From: PALSA-188 sp963720075
Lineage (GTDB): Bacteria; Acidobacteriota; Terriglobia; Terriglobales; Acidobacteriaceae
Assembly: GCA_963720075.1 (NCBI GenBank)
Contig: CAVREG010000008.1
Location: forward strand, 236,635-300,634
Direction of reading: 5' to 3'
Length of the DNA stretch: 64,000 nt
The translations under genes and the position numbers were made by a program. Position 1 is the stretch's first letter. Each line of letters opens with the position of its first letter. The notes under the pieces are model-generated. The model made no database searches and was not told the origin of the DNA. It saw nothing but the letters and a program-made list of their open reading frames with translations. Positions 47,701 to 57,854 of the stretch are shown here, one piece after another.

Positions 47701-49404
47701 TGAGGTAGTCGCGTTTAGTCCAAATCCGCCCAAAAAAGCCAAGGCGTAGTCGGATACTGTGCCGAAGGTCTCAAGTTTGTCGATCGCCAGGTAGGAGAGG
47801 ATAGCGGCGAAAATTACCGCCAGAAGCAATATGGCATTATCGATATTTGCAATTTTCCATTGGGACCAGACTGTCTTGTCTGTTTCTACTCGAAAGGTTA
47901 AGGAAGGTCCTGCCGTTCCGTCGATGTAGACCTGCTGACAATACATGCCCGGAGCGTCGAATTCCGTGGCGATGTCCTTTAGATTTTGGGCATCAAACAG
48001 TGTCTTGGGCTCCTCCTTGATAGCCATCTCTGTCGGCCCTGACCACCTCCACTTCTTGATCGTCTTCGACCCGGACCCCTCCCACTTATACATCGACGTA
48101 TCTTTCCATTTCGGATCGGGGTTCACGATGACAAAATTCAGCCGGCGTCCGACGTAGGCGTGGCCGCTCTGCAACATTAGGAGTCTCGGCGGTGATACTG
48201 ACTCCTCCTGTGGAGGGGTCGGCGTTTTCCGAAGATCGTCCAGTTTTGTTTGTGCTGACTTGACGCTGCTAATAGCCGCATCGACTTCGCCCAATCGATT
48301 GGCTTGAACAGCGGTGTTGAGAAGAGTGTTTATGTCCGCCACCGCCGAACTGTCCACTAAGTCGGGTCTTGCCAATAGCAGGTTTACGAGGCCCGACTCC
48401 ACAGGCGCCATAGCTAATTTGTTAAGCTTCTTCTTACGACCAGTATTGATCCAATTGCTGACGAAAAACGAAAGCATCTGCCCCGAAAACACTACCATTG
48501 CCGCCCATACCCACCAGTCCTTCACCAATAAGGTGACGGGGATGTCCAAATCAGTGATGAATTCGCTGCTCTGGAGGTGGAGCGTGCCTGTTGCTTCCTT
48601 TACGTTGAGGGACGCTAGGCTCAATCTGTAGTGTCAAGCCGGCCAGATCGATGGTTTGGTTGGCAGCTACAGGCTCCCCGCCGTTCGCGCAGATTTGAGA
48701 CTGTTGAAATAGTGAAGAAAGGGAGGACCAAGCACGCTTCATCTGTGAGCCTCGCTTTGATTGTTCGCCTCCAGCCGCCCCTGGGTACAAAATTGCGCCA
48801 TCAGATAACCGCCCGGGATTATGTCCTTGGATGCTCCTTCGGGAACGTAAAGCTCACTCTGAGGCACTAAGGGGACTTTAGTCGGAGGAAGGTCGCTGGT
48901 TACATGAAATGCTACTGGTACGAACTCCCGGGCCGCAGAAAATGGCCATGGCCGAGTGAGTCGAAGTCGGTGCGGATTGGTCTCCCCGACCTTGATACTG
49001 GCCGCGGGCACAACGACTTTGAAGGTCACGGTTTGGGTCACGGCTGCGCCAGACTGGTCCAGACCGAGGAGCTGTAGGCTGGCGGTATAGGTCCCTCTCA
49101 TGAGCAGTTGAGAAGTGGACGGCGTTAACTTGATTTCTTCGATTCTGTCGGCGTCGATTTGGGTTGGGACGGTACACTGCAGGGCGTCGGGGGGAGCGGG
49201 ATCTCCGTGATCGGGTACCAGTGCACTGATCCAGCACTTAAGGTTCGCCAGCGAGCCGCCCTTAGATCGGACAAAGAGCGTGCTTTCCTTCTCCCTTGTA
49301 CTAATCTGCGTCGGAGCAGCTAAAATCTCAGCCGTCACGGACGCCTGCGCGGTTTCGCCGAGTGCGGCCAGGATCAGCAGGGAGATGCTAAGCGTCCTCG
49401 ACAT
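47635..49404 (-). pseudogene. Large unknown membrane protein with extracellular beta domains, two frameshifts
   Basis: Three frames join into about 590 residues. Signal peptide (TLSISLLILAALGETAQA), then beta-rich Ig-like segments (TSQLLMRGTYTASLQLLGLD, TVTFKVVVPAASIKV), then an interrupted linker (ICANGGEPVAANQT), a membrane helix (WWVWAAMVVFSGQMLSFFVS), a helical coiled segment with IDTL-type heptads, a second beta domain (LTFRVETDKTVWSQWK), and two C-terminal helices (AILLLAVIFAAILSYLAI, ALAFLGGFGLNATTSGF). Indels are near 48605 and 48760. No family is recognised. The layout suggests a signal-receiving or scaffold protein. Confidence 0.65.
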
Positions 49405-49876
49405 CAAATGATTTCCCAGGTGCGCGCAAGCAAACATACGAGCAGTATTCGCACTGCCAGTGATTGTACGCTTAGGCCGCGACGCGGCATTCAAAAATTG
49501 GAATCCCAAACTGCTCCATTCCGCAGACCACATTCATGCGCGCTCCACTCGCTGAAGGGAGGGGCATAGATCCTAATCGAGAGCTGTGCATCCGGTACAA
49601 CATGGCACGACCACATTAGTCGCTGCACTACAAACCGCCAGCACCGGTGACGGTGATGGCACTGAGACACAACAAGATGCGGCCCGAGAATGTATACGAT
49701 GGAGTTACTTCAGACTCGTCGACGGTTCGGGGAATCGACCGAGCCTCGGTAGGAACTCTCCTGATGCGCTAATGCGCGACCATCCCCATCGAGGCGTGGC
49801 AACATCGCGCTGAAATCCAGTGTGCTGTACGAATATTCAGTTCAAGCACATGTGTCGTTAGAAGTTAAACCTCACA
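49405..49876. other. Gene-free region
   Basis: Between the large membrane protein start and the Rieske gene. Frames at 49586-49813 and 49822-50067 have no family feature. No promoter or repeat is obvious. Confidence 0.3.
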
Positions 49877-50690
49877 ATGAGACGATCCGCACAGCAGCTT
49901 GCAGTACCGTACCCCGATGTGCTCAGCAGTCGGCAAGCTTCTACGGGGTTGAAGTGGCCCGCCTATTGGCATACGGATCCTTCGATCACCGAGCGGGAGA
50001 TTCGTCAGATATTCAGAAAATCGTGCAGCTATCTCGGCTCGCTAAAGGAGCTGTCGAAAGTAGGTGATTATATCACCGGCTATATGGGAGAGATTCCTGT
50101 ACTGGTCGTCCGCAACTCAGGCGGGCTCGCTGGCTTCATTAACGTATGCCGGCATCGTAGACACGAGGTGATGAAGGATCGTGGAAACACCAAAGTGATG
50201 CAATGAAGTACCACGCTTGGACGTACGATCTCTCCGGTTGTCTGCAGGGTGCGCCACGGTCGGCAGCGGAGCCGAATTTCCGATTCGAGGATTACCCACT
50301 GCTTTCGCTGAGGACAGAAACACTCGCTCCATTTGTTTTCGTGAATGCTGATCCGAATGCCCCATCGCTGCAGTCATGCTTCGGAAACGTACTCGATATC
50401 ATCGCGGCGAGCGGGCTCAATCTCGAAGAGCTAGAGCTGTATCGCCGCGAAGAATGGCAGTCGAATGCAAATTGGAAAACCCTCCTTGAGAACTACCTGG
50501 AGTGCTACCACTGCGTCGTAGCGCACCCTGGGTTCAGTGCCGCCATTGACGTGAAGTCGGAAAGCTACAGTCTCACGTCACATGAATGGTTTTCCAGTCA
50601 AGTCGCACAGGTTCGACAGACAGCTCTCGAAGGCAAAACCAAGATTAAGACGTACGATGTCCGAGGCGATGTCGTTTCACAGCTCGAAAG
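49877..50690 (+). pseudogene. Rieske ring-hydroxylating dioxygenase alpha subunit, frameshifted and 3'-truncated
   Basis: The 5' frame (to 50206) has LKWPAYWHTDPSITEREIRQ and the first cluster pair CRHRRH. The 3' frame (50203-50706) has YHAWTYDLSGCLQGAP and NWKTLLENYLECYHC with the catalytic iron ligands, then QVRQTALEGK. The break removes one base exactly at the second Rieske cysteine (CAA TG-). Family members continue another 120 residues; here recognisable homology ends near 50675. A subunit of this kind oxidises an aromatic or quaternary amine; which one is unknown, and no beta subunit or reductase is adjacent. Confidence 0.8.
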
Positions 50691-50837
50691 AACCCGCAAA
50701 AGATGAAGCCGCAAACGTACGGCGTCGGGTTGAACTGACGAGAGTGCTCGTGCGATTGGATGGACACCTTCAGCAAGTCTTAACTTTTAGATAGGTTTGC
50801 AGTCCGGCCCAGGGGTACACAGACAGAAAGGGGCCTG

Positions 50838-51611
50838 GTGAGAGTCGCGACCTTCAACATTAACAACATCAATAAGCGGCTCGATAACCTCTTGGCCTGG
50901 TTGGCCAAAGCGAAGCCGGACGTGGTGAGTCTCCAGGAGCTCAAGGCGGAGCAGGGAGCCTTTCCCGTGGGTGCCCTTCGAACTCTCGGGTACGAAGCAG
51001 TCTTGCAAAGTGAGAGTTCCTGGAACGGCGTGGCCATTCTCGCGCGAAACCATGCTCCCGTGCTGACCCGCGCAAGCTTGCCAGGAAACCCTGAAGATCA
51101 CCAAGCCCGCTATATCGAAGCAGCTGTTCAGGGAGTCCTGATCGCTTCCATCTACCTTCCCAACGGAAATCCGCACGCTGGACCGAAATTCAACTACAAG
51201 TTGGCTTGGTTTGAACGCCTCATTGCGCATGCCGCCGAACTCATGGCGAGCGGCGCCCCCGTAGTGTTGGCCGGCGACTACAACGTCGTACCGACACCGC
51301 AGGACATCTATCCGACTAGATCGTTGGATAACAACGCATTGATCCAACCCGAAAGCCGCACGGCTTTTGCGCGTTTGCTGGCCCAAGGCTGGACCGATGC
51401 GATGCGGAAACTACATCCAGACGGGCCGCTCTGGACATTCTGGGATTACAAGTTTGAACGGTGGCCGAAGGATAAAGGAATGCGACTGGATCACTTTCTA
51501 CTCTCGCCGACGCTGTCGGATCGGCTCGTGGACGGTGGGGTAGATCGTTGGGCGCGTTCGCAGGTGAACGCCAGTGACCATGCGCCAGCGTGGATATTGC
51601 TCGATCTCTAA
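50838..51611 (+). CDS. xth: Exodeoxyribonuclease III
   Basis: Metal-dependent AP endonuclease and 3' exonuclease. 257 residues, GTG start with AAAGGGG upstream. VATFNINNINKRL, LQELKAEQ, WNGVAIL, YLPNGNP, LAGDYNVVPTPQD, GWTDAMR, RLDHFLLSP and SDHAPAW are all conserved in order, including the catalytic Asp and the terminal His. The only long intact gene between about 45 and 57 kb apart from small ones, in contrast with the broken genes around it. Confidence 0.95.
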   Translation: MRVATFNINNINKRLDNLLAWLAKAKPDVVSLQELKAEQGAFPVGALRTLGYEAVLQSESSWNGVAILARNHAPVLTRASLPGNPEDHQARYIEAAVQGVLIASIYLPNGNPHAGPKFNYKLAWFERLIAHAAELMASGAPVVLAGDYNVVPTPQDIYPTRSLDNNALIQPESRTAFARLLAQGWTDAMRKLHPDGPLWTFWDYKFERWPKDKGMRLDHFLLSPTLSDRLVDGGVDRWARSQVNASDHAPAWILLDL

Positions 51612-52029
51612 ACTAGTGACGGTCTGTGCAATCTTGCATACTTCCTCAGTAACAGCATGGCGAAAAAGAGGCATTGCCAGACAGCCCGGCGAGGCGTATT
51701 CCTGCACTATGTCAGCGGAACCACCCTTCGATAATGCTCTGGCTTACGACGATGCTAGGACCTTGTCCTGCTCGTCGAGTGTGACCAGCAAGGCGCGGAG
51801 CGCGGCACAATTTGCAAGATGGCGTTTCCGGGTGGTTCCAGCCCTCAGTTAGCAGGTCGTTCGCAGAGCATGTTGTGAAGGCGCACAGGCCCGGCCAAAC
51901 GTCCGAGGACGTAACCCAAGCCGCTGCGTGGATCGTCAGGGAAACGACCGACAAAAGCTAAATAACGCTGACCAAATAGGCCAATTCCTCTTGATAGCGG
52001 ATTGCTAGTTGAGGCGTGGTCGATCGACT
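51612..52029. other. Gene-poor region, possible small-protein remnant
   Basis: A GTG frame at 51875-51961 reads HRPGQTSEDVTQAAAWIVRE then TTDKS, which looks like the conserved end of a small protein (EDVNQxAxRIV-type). The first half is absent. No other gene is seen. Confidence 0.35.
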
Positions 52030-52289
52030 TTAGCTTCGCACGCGAGCTGTTTTTGGCCGCGCTTCATTCACAGTCAACGTGGACCCGCCAAGGTTGTCCG
52101 TTAGACCCAACAGCGCTTCCTGCGCTTCCTTATCGCTTTCCATCTCAACGAATGCAAATCCGCGGGGGCGACCGGTTTCGCGATCCGTGACCACACTGAC
52201 CTTTTGCACGGCTCCGTAAGATGCAAAGGCGTTACGGAGTTCGTCTTCCGTGGTAGCGAGATCCACGTTTCCTACATAGATGTTTTCAT
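52030..52289 (-). CDS. RNA-binding protein with one RRM domain, start codon region shifted
   Basis: One RRM: ENIYVGNVDLATTEDELRNAF with RNP2, TDRETGRPRGFAFVEM with RNP1. The usual protein starts MKNIYVGN; here an ATG with a good GGAAGGG ribosome site (52287-52289) is followed by AAAAC where AAAAAC would restore the frame, so one A is missing at codon 2. An in-frame extension to 52536 exists but is not RRM-like. About 85 residues, a small bacterial glycine-rich-type RRM protein. Probably cold or stress related. Confidence 0.85.
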
Positions 52290-52529
52290 TTTGCCCTTCC
52301 GAGTTTGCGGAGAAGTGAGGAACGCAATGAGCGTTTCTCTTCCAGCACAAAACGGTGATAGCTGTCTTAAGAAAAGCACTTGTGAGGAAAGTTGAGGAGT
52401 AAGCCTTCCTGCGAAGAAGGCGATCGATTTCATTGTACGCCTGCTGAGTGTGGTGGTTGGCTTTCCTCAAGTGGCCTATACAAATGCCCCAAGAACCTAC
52501 TCTGAATGCGATTAGAGACGTAAGGCGAT

Positions 52530-52558
52530 TTGCCAATCTCGAACCAGTCCTATATAGT
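52530..52558 (+). promoter_or_regulatory. Candidate sigma-70 promoter of hsp20
   Basis: TTGCCA (52530-52535), 17 bases, TATAGT (52553-52558), about 95 bases before the hsp20 start. The last 20 bases before the ATG contain AAGGAGGA, a strong ribosome site. Confidence 0.4.
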
Positions 52559-52661
52559 GGTAAATGAGGCAGTTTTCCCCTCTCCTCTTTCAGGTTCCCT
52601 GAACTAAGTCAGCCCATCTGAAGCTTTTTTCCTCTTAGATAACTATAAGGAGGACTGCGTT

Positions 52662-53205
52662 ATGACAGTATTAACGCGTTGGGATCCCATCCAGGCTACG
52701 GCCGCCCTGCAAGAACGCATGAACCGTTTCTTCCGTCAGTCATATGGCCCTGAAGGCCCAGAGGAGGCATTGACGACTACTCGCCTCGCCCCACCGGTGG
52801 ACATCTACGAAGACGAGCACACGATTACGCTGAAGATTGAGGTACCGGGTATCGACGAAAAGGACATTGACGTCCGCATCCAGGGCAACACCTTGACCGT
52901 CCATGGCGACCGCAAGTTAGAGAAGGAAGAAGAAGAAAAACTTCCGTCGTGTCGAGCGGCAGTACGGAGCCTTTACCCGCTCCTTCACGCTGCCCGCCTC
53001 CGTGGATCTGGGGCAAGTGAGCGCCGACTATGACAAGGGCGTGCTGAAGATCAACCTCGCCAAGAAGGCCGAAGCCAAGCCCAAGCAGATCAAGGTTAAT
53101 ATTCGCGGCGAGGGGACGCTCGAAGCCAAAGCTCCCGGCAAGTCGCATAAAGCCAGTAGCTCCGTGAAAGGCTCCCGGGCTGGCTGCAGCAGGGGAAAAA
53201 CGTGA
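52662..53205 (+). pseudogene. Hsp20 small heat-shock protein, one homopolymer frameshift
   Basis: The alpha-crystallin domain is clear: PPVDIYEDEHTITLKIEVPG, DIDVRIQGNTLTVHGDRK in the first frame, and SVDLGQVSADYDKGVLKINL then AKKAEAKPKQIKV in the second. The break falls in a run GAAGAAGAAAAAC (about 52930), where one A more restores EEEEKNFRRVERQYGAFTR. The N-terminal WDPIQATAALQERMNRFF is typical. About 180 residues restored, with an unusual basic tail. The ribosome site AAGGAGGA is strong. An ATP-independent holdase. Confidence 0.92.
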
Positions 53206-53291
53206 TCGTCCACTGCTGCAGCCTGCACCTCTCAATCACTCAGAGCAGCCTTTCGCGAGGAGGAGTCTCGAATTCTCAAAAGGAGAAGCTT

Positions 53292-53477
53292 ATGGAATAC
53301 AAAAAGCAAATAAATCCGTTCGTCCAGAACGCCTACGACAAGGCCCAGGGAGCTATTGACCATGCCCGCGAGGTAAGGGAACAGAAAATAGCTGACCGGG
53401 TCAAGAGCAAAACAGCGCCGCATTTGATCGCCGGCGGGGACTTGCAACGTCTCCCCATCGACTTGGCCGTCAAGTAG
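53292..53477 (+). CDS. Small hypothetical protein downstream of hsp20
   Basis: 61 residues, AAAGGAGAAG ribosome site 3-10 bases before the ATG. Composition is helical and charged: MEYKKQINPFVQNAYDKAQG, then DHAREVREQKIADRVKSK. No membrane segment or cysteine. It lies 87 bases after hsp20 and may be in the same transcript. No family is recognised; a stress-related role is only suggested by position. Confidence 0.55.
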   Translation: MEYKKQINPFVQNAYDKAQGAIDHAREVREQKIADRVKSKTAPHLIAGGDLQRLPIDLAVK

Positions 53478-53539
53478 GCGACTTAGAAGACCGTCGAATT
53501 GTAAGTTTGCTGCCACGGGCATAACTTCCTGTTTGCCCG

Positions 53540-54240
53540 TTACTCGGATGCAATCATCATCTCGATCGCCAGCCGGACTCCGTACTCACGGGCGCGCACG
53601 GCTCGATCGTGACAATTCTTGAACCAAATGCTGAAAATCGGGGGGAGTTTGCAGTCAATCGAGACGCTCTTTCCCGAGCGCGGGTGGACAAACTCAAGAT
53701 GAGCGGCATGAAGAGCAACGCGAGAAATTAACTGTTCCGACGATTCTGCCGGGTGATATTTTCTGTCGCCGATAACCGGGTGGCCGATCGCCGCAAATTG
53801 TGCCCGGATCTGATTCTGCAATCCTGTGACCAGCTCAACCCGGACGAGCGAAGCATCCGCAATAAGGCGTTCGACGGAATATCGAAGTTCGGCACGAGCC
53901 GCCCGGGGGTCTCGCGCCGTGCGCAGCTGTTGATGCATTCCCTCACGTCGAAAGTAGTGAACGAGCGTCCCTGCCTCAACGCCGAGACGGCCGCGCAGTG
54001 CCGCGAGGTACCGCCTGACGGGGGTGTGGTCGAGAAACTGCCGCACCAGCGCATCTCGATCCGGGCAGGTCTTTGCAAATAGGAGTGCCCCCGAAGCAAA
54101 CGATCGATGCGATGTGTAAGTTGCTGAAACCACACGATCCCCCGAAGCGGCAATCTCGCTGTTCGAAAACTAGTGATTTCTAACGGTCCCACAGTATTGG
54201 AATTGCCGGGATTAAATGGGCCACTCGCTCGCAAGATCAT
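53540..54240 (-). pseudogene. RluA-family pseudouridine synthase, 3' part with broken 5' end
   Basis: Catalytic region partly visible: ASGALLFAKTCPDRDALVRQ, FLDHTPVRRYLAALRG, VELVTGLQNQIRAQFAAIGH, PVIGDRKYHP, RVALHAAHLEFVHP. The HRID motif with the catalytic aspartate appears only in another frame (THRIDRL at about 54100). The N-terminal S4/first half is not seen beyond 54240. Indel near 54110. An enzyme of the RluC/D type modifying 23S rRNA or tRNA. Confidence 0.75.
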
Positions 54241-54607
54241 TTACGACAATGCTGCGCAGAATGAGGTTCGTACGCGAGCAGTTTTACCTGGCGGCGGCTG
54301 TACAAAACCTCAAAAAACGCCTGGTGCGGTTCCTGACCTTCGGGCTGCAACCGGCCCCTGCGATTTAAGAGCCAAGTAGGAATAGAAAGTCGAAGAGCGA
54401 AAAGATCTGGATGCGCTTAGCGACTAGTTCAGCCGGAGTTTTTCAACAGCTACGCCTGTTCACAGCAGTAATCTCACGATTACGCTGAAAAGCGACACCG
54501 TTCTACTGTTTACACGCTGGAGGCATGCGGCGGAACCCTCGGCTCGTCGAGAAACATCCGTGCCGCAACTGCCACTTCGCCAGTGAGCCGTCGCGGACAG
54601 ATACAAG
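54241..54607. other. Gene-free region
   Basis: No supported frame. The end of this stretch abuts a short zinc-type fragment on the minus strand. No repeat or promoter seen. Confidence 0.3.
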
Positions 54608-54690
54608 TTAAAACTCGCCGCAATTCTTGCAGATGAACTTTAGGACTGCACGGCCTTCCTCGTCGTAGGTCAGGACATGCTCGAAGAATC
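54608..54690 (-). pseudogene. C-terminal fragment of a zinc-ribbon protein
   Basis: Reads RFFEHVLTYDEEGRAVLKFI then CKNCGEF and a TAA (54608-54610). The CKNC pair and the EF end look like a natural C-terminus. The upstream coding part is missing because the sequence turns into unrelated QueA-like DNA by about 54.75 kb. It marks the left side of a probable assembly joint. Confidence 0.45.
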
Positions 54691-54814
54691 GGTGGATCGT
54701 TGGCAAATTGCCGTCCCTTTTTCTTCAGGTGCTATCGCTTTCTCATACCACGTTATCGCAATGTCGGCGTCGCTCACCCTCGTCCGTTCCCGCTGCTGAC
54801 GTCCGGCACGGCGC

Positions 54815-55415
54815 GATGCCGCTGCCGCCTTACATCAAGCACCCGAAAGGAGGCGACCCGGCCGACCGCGAGCGCTACCGACCGATGTTCGCACGCGCAC
54901 CCGGCGCGGTCGCGGCGCCGACGGCGGGGCTGCATTTCACCCCGGACCTTGTCGAGCGCATCAAGGCGCGAGGGGTCGAGTGGGCGACCGTCACCCTGCA
55001 TGTCGGGCCGGGAACATTCCTCCCGGTCAAGGCCAACGACCCGCGCGAGCACCGTATGCACGGGGAATGGGACGTCATTGCTGCTGGGCGGCCGAGCGGA
55101 TCCGCACCGCAGAGGCGCGCGGCGGCCGCGTCGTCGCGATCGGCACGACGAGCCTGCGCCTGCTCGAAAGCGCGGCAACGGAAACGGGCGAGGTGCGGCC
55201 GTGCCGGCGAGACGCGGCTCTTCATCCTTCCCGGCTACCGTTCGGGCGGTCGACTGTGCTGACCAATTTCCATTTGCCGCGCTCGACCCTGTCCATGCTG
55301 GTCGCGGCGCTGGCCGGGCTCGACCGGATGAAGGCGGCCTATGCGCACGCGGTCGCCGAGCGGTATCGCTTCTTTTCCTACGGCGACGCCTGCCTGATTG
55401 ATACGGACCAGCGGG
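54815..55415 (+). pseudogene. queA: S-adenosylmethionine:tRNA ribosyltransferase-isomerase, 3' part, frameshifted
   Basis: PLPPYIKHPKGGDPADRERY, GAVAAPTAGLHFTPDL, TLHVGPGTFLPVKAND in one frame, then VVAIGTTSLRLLESA, LTNFHLPRSTLSMLVAALAG and RYRFFSYGDACLI in others. These are unmistakable QueA motifs. The first half of the gene is missing. At least three indels (near 55080, 55200, 55390). The very high GC and the motif variants look alphaproteobacterial, unlike the left half of the window. tgt follows at once, as in many QueA-Tgt operons. Confidence 0.85.
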
Positions 55416-55424
55416 CGGTCCAAC

Positions 55425-55702
55425 ATGAACTACTCACGGGCTCTCCGAGAACCCAAGATCGTCGCGCGCGACGGCGCGGCGCGGAGAGCGGGCCGGTTGA
55501 ATACCGCGCATGGGGTGGTCGAGACGCCGTGCTTTCATGCCGGTCGGCACCGCGGCGACGGTCAAGGCGATGACCCCGGACGGAGTCGCCGCGACCGGGC
55601 GCGGCTTTATCCTCGGCAACACCTACCACTTGATGCTGCGGCCAGGAGCCGAGCGCGTCGCGGCGCTCGGCGGCCTGCACAAATTCATGAACTGGCCGCA
55701 CG
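55425..55702 (+). pseudogene. tgt: tRNA-guanine transglycosylase, 5' fragment
   Basis: MNYSRALREP at the start, then LNTAHGVVETPCF in one frame and MPVGTAATVKAMTPDGVAAT, GFILGNTYHLMLRPG, ALGGLHKFMNWP in the next; one indel near 55540. Queuosine base-exchange enzyme. It ends at MNWP; the active-site TDSGGFQ that should follow at once is replaced by dnaK sequence. The cut is at about 55,702. Confidence 0.85.
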
Positions 55703-57555
55703 CTGATCGCCAACGAAGAGGGGGGCCGGACGACGCCATCGGTAGTGGCTTCACGAAGTCGGGCGAGCGCCTGGTAGGCCAGGTGGCAAGCGGCAGGCGA
55801 TCACGAACCCCGAGAACACGATTTATTCGATCAAGCGATTCATGGGCCGTCGCTTCAACGAAGTGAGCGAAGAGATGAAGATGGTGCCCTACAAAGTCGT
55901 GCAGACGGGCGACCATGTAGCGATGGTGGCCAGGGAAAGCAATATACCCCGCCGCGAGATCTCGGCGATGATTCTGCAGAAGCTGAAGAAGGCTGCGGAA
56001 GATCATCTCGGCGAGACGGTCACGGAAGCCGTGATCACGGTGCCCGCATACTTCAACGACGCGCAGCGCCAGGCGACGAAAGATGCGGGCAAGATCGCCG
56101 GCCTGGACGTAAAGCGCATCATCAACGAGCCGACGGCGGCCGCGCTGGCGTACGGGCTCGACAAGAAGAAGGACGAAACGATCGCCGTGTACGACTTCGG
56201 CGGCGGAACCTTCGATATTTCGATCCTGGAAGTGGGCGAAGGCGTGATCGAGGTGAAGTCGACCAACGGCGACACGCACTTGGGCGGCGACAACATCGAC
56301 CAGCGCATCGTGGACTGGCTGATCGACGAGTTCCGGAAGGACGAGGGCATGGATCTTCGCGCCAAGGGCAACGAAATGGCGCTGCAGCGGCTGCGTGATG
56401 CGGCGGAGCGGGCCAAGATCGAGCTCTCGACGGCGATGGAGACGGAGATCAATCTGCCGTTCATCACCGCGGACGCAAGCGGTCCCAAGCACCTGGTGAA
56501 GCGGCTGACGCGCGCCAAGCTGGAGCAGCTGGTGGGCGACCTGATCCAGCGTTCCATTGAGCCGTCAAGCAGGCATGAATGACGCCGGCATCGACGCGAG
56601 CAAGATCGACGAGGTGGTACTGGTCGGCGGCCAGACGCGCATGCCGCAGGATCCAGCAGCTGGTGAAGGAGCTGTTCGGAAGGAGCCGCACAAGGGCGTG
56701 AATCCGGACGAAGTGGTCGCTATCGGCGCGGCGGTGCAGGCGGGTGTTCTCAAGGGCGAAGTGAAAGATCTGCTGCTGCTGGACGTGACGCCGCTGACGC
56801 TGTCGATCGAGACGCTGGGCGGCGTGGCGACGACGATGATCCCGCGCAACACCACGATTCCGACGAAGAAGACGGAGACGTTCTCGACTGCGGCGGATAC
56901 GCAGACCGAGGTCGAAATGCACGTGCTGCAGGGCGAACGGCCGATGGCGAGCGCAGAACCGCACGCTGGGCAAGTTCAAGCTGACCGGCATTCCGCCGGC
57001 TCCGCGCGGGGTTCCGCAGATCGAGGTCACGTTCGACATCGACGCGAACGGCATCCTGAACGTCACGGCGAAGGATAACGCGACCGGCAAGGAGCAGAAG
57101 ATCACGATCACATCGTCTTCGGGTCTGAGCAAGGAAGAGGTGGAGCGCATGGCGAAGGAGGCTGAGGCGCACTCCGCCGAGGACAAGCAGAAGCGCGACG
57201 AAATCGAGGCTCGGAATCAGCTCGACGGGCTGGTCTACAACATCGAGAAGATGCTGAAGGAGAACGGCGATAAGTATCGGGCTCCGACAAGTCCGACGTG
57301 GAAAAGGCGCTGGCCGATGCGAAGAAGGTGCTGGAAGGTCGGCCCACTCCTGCCGATATGAATGCAGCGCGGGAGAAGCTGACCCAGGCGTCGCACAAAT
57401 TGGCGGAGGCGATGTACAAGGCCAACGCTTCGAGTGCAGGCGCGGGCGTTCCTCCGACCGACGGCGATGCGGCTGCGGCCGGGACCGCCGACGAGGGGAA
57501 GAAGGACGAAGGCGTGATCGACGCCGAGTACGTGGACGTCGAGGACAAGAAGTAA
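55703..57555 (+). pseudogene. dnaK: Chaperone DnaK (Hsp70), 5' end lost, several frameshifts
   Basis: Begins near residue 28 of a normal DnaK (LIANEEGGRTTPSVVAFTKS), fused directly to the tgt fragment. ATPase motifs: KDAGKIAGLDVKRIINEPTA, AYGLDKKKDETIAVYDFGGG, DEVVLVGGQTRMP. The substrate domain has LLDVTPLTLSIETLGG and the GVIDAEYVDVEDKK end is typical. Indels near 55755, 56572, 56652, 56690, 56947 and 57283. It is the first gene of the heat-shock locus that continues with dnaJ and an hspR-like gene. The promoter lies beyond the joint and cannot be read. Confidence 0.92.
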
Positions 57556-57594
57556 CAGAGCTCCGGGCGCAGTCTCGGAGTTCTTAAGCAACGA

Positions 57595-57621
57595 GCGGGG
57601 CGTTCTGTCGGAACGCCCCGC
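57595..57621 (+). terminator. Stem-loop after dnaK
   Basis: GCGGGGCGTTC (57595-57605), loop TGTCG, GAACGCCCCGC (57611-57621): 11 perfect pairs. No U-run follows (AGTTTCAGG), so it may be a processing or stability element as much as a terminator between dnaK and the small genes. Confidence 0.6.
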
Positions 57622-57667
57622 AGTTTCAGGACGTAAAGGAGTTCAGCAGTTGAAAGGAAGCTTCCCC

Positions 57668-57847
57668 ATGACGAGCACGCCGAACACACTATGGAAATGC
57701 GAGCAGTTCCGCGCGGGACAGATGACGAACCAGGTTGTGTTCGACAGCGAGAACCAGGCGCAGCACTTTGTGCGCGAGATGAGGCAGATGGAGCCGGACA
57801 TTTTCTGGAAGATCGAGCCGGTGGACGCGATGTTGGTTTGGAATTAG
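57668..57847 (+). CDS. Small conserved-looking protein, 59 aa
   Basis: Starts MTSTPNTLWKCEQFRAGQMT and includes FVREMRQMEPDIFWKIEPVD. AAAGGAAG is upstream of the ATG. It has one cysteine and no membrane segment. I recall similar short proteins (NxxWKCEQFRxGQMTNQ) in Acidobacteriota, without a function. It lies between dnaK and the toxin-antitoxin pair. Confidence 0.65.
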   Translation: MTSTPNTLWKCEQFRAGQMTNQVVFDSENQAQHFVREMRQMEPDIFWKIEPVDAMLVWN

Positions 57848-57854
57848 CCGAGTC

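Noticed and set aside
36000..57000. Prophage or integrative island
   Set aside because: No integrase, capsid, terminase, conjugation or transposase gene and no tRNA or att repeat is visible; chimeric assembly explains the mosaic better.
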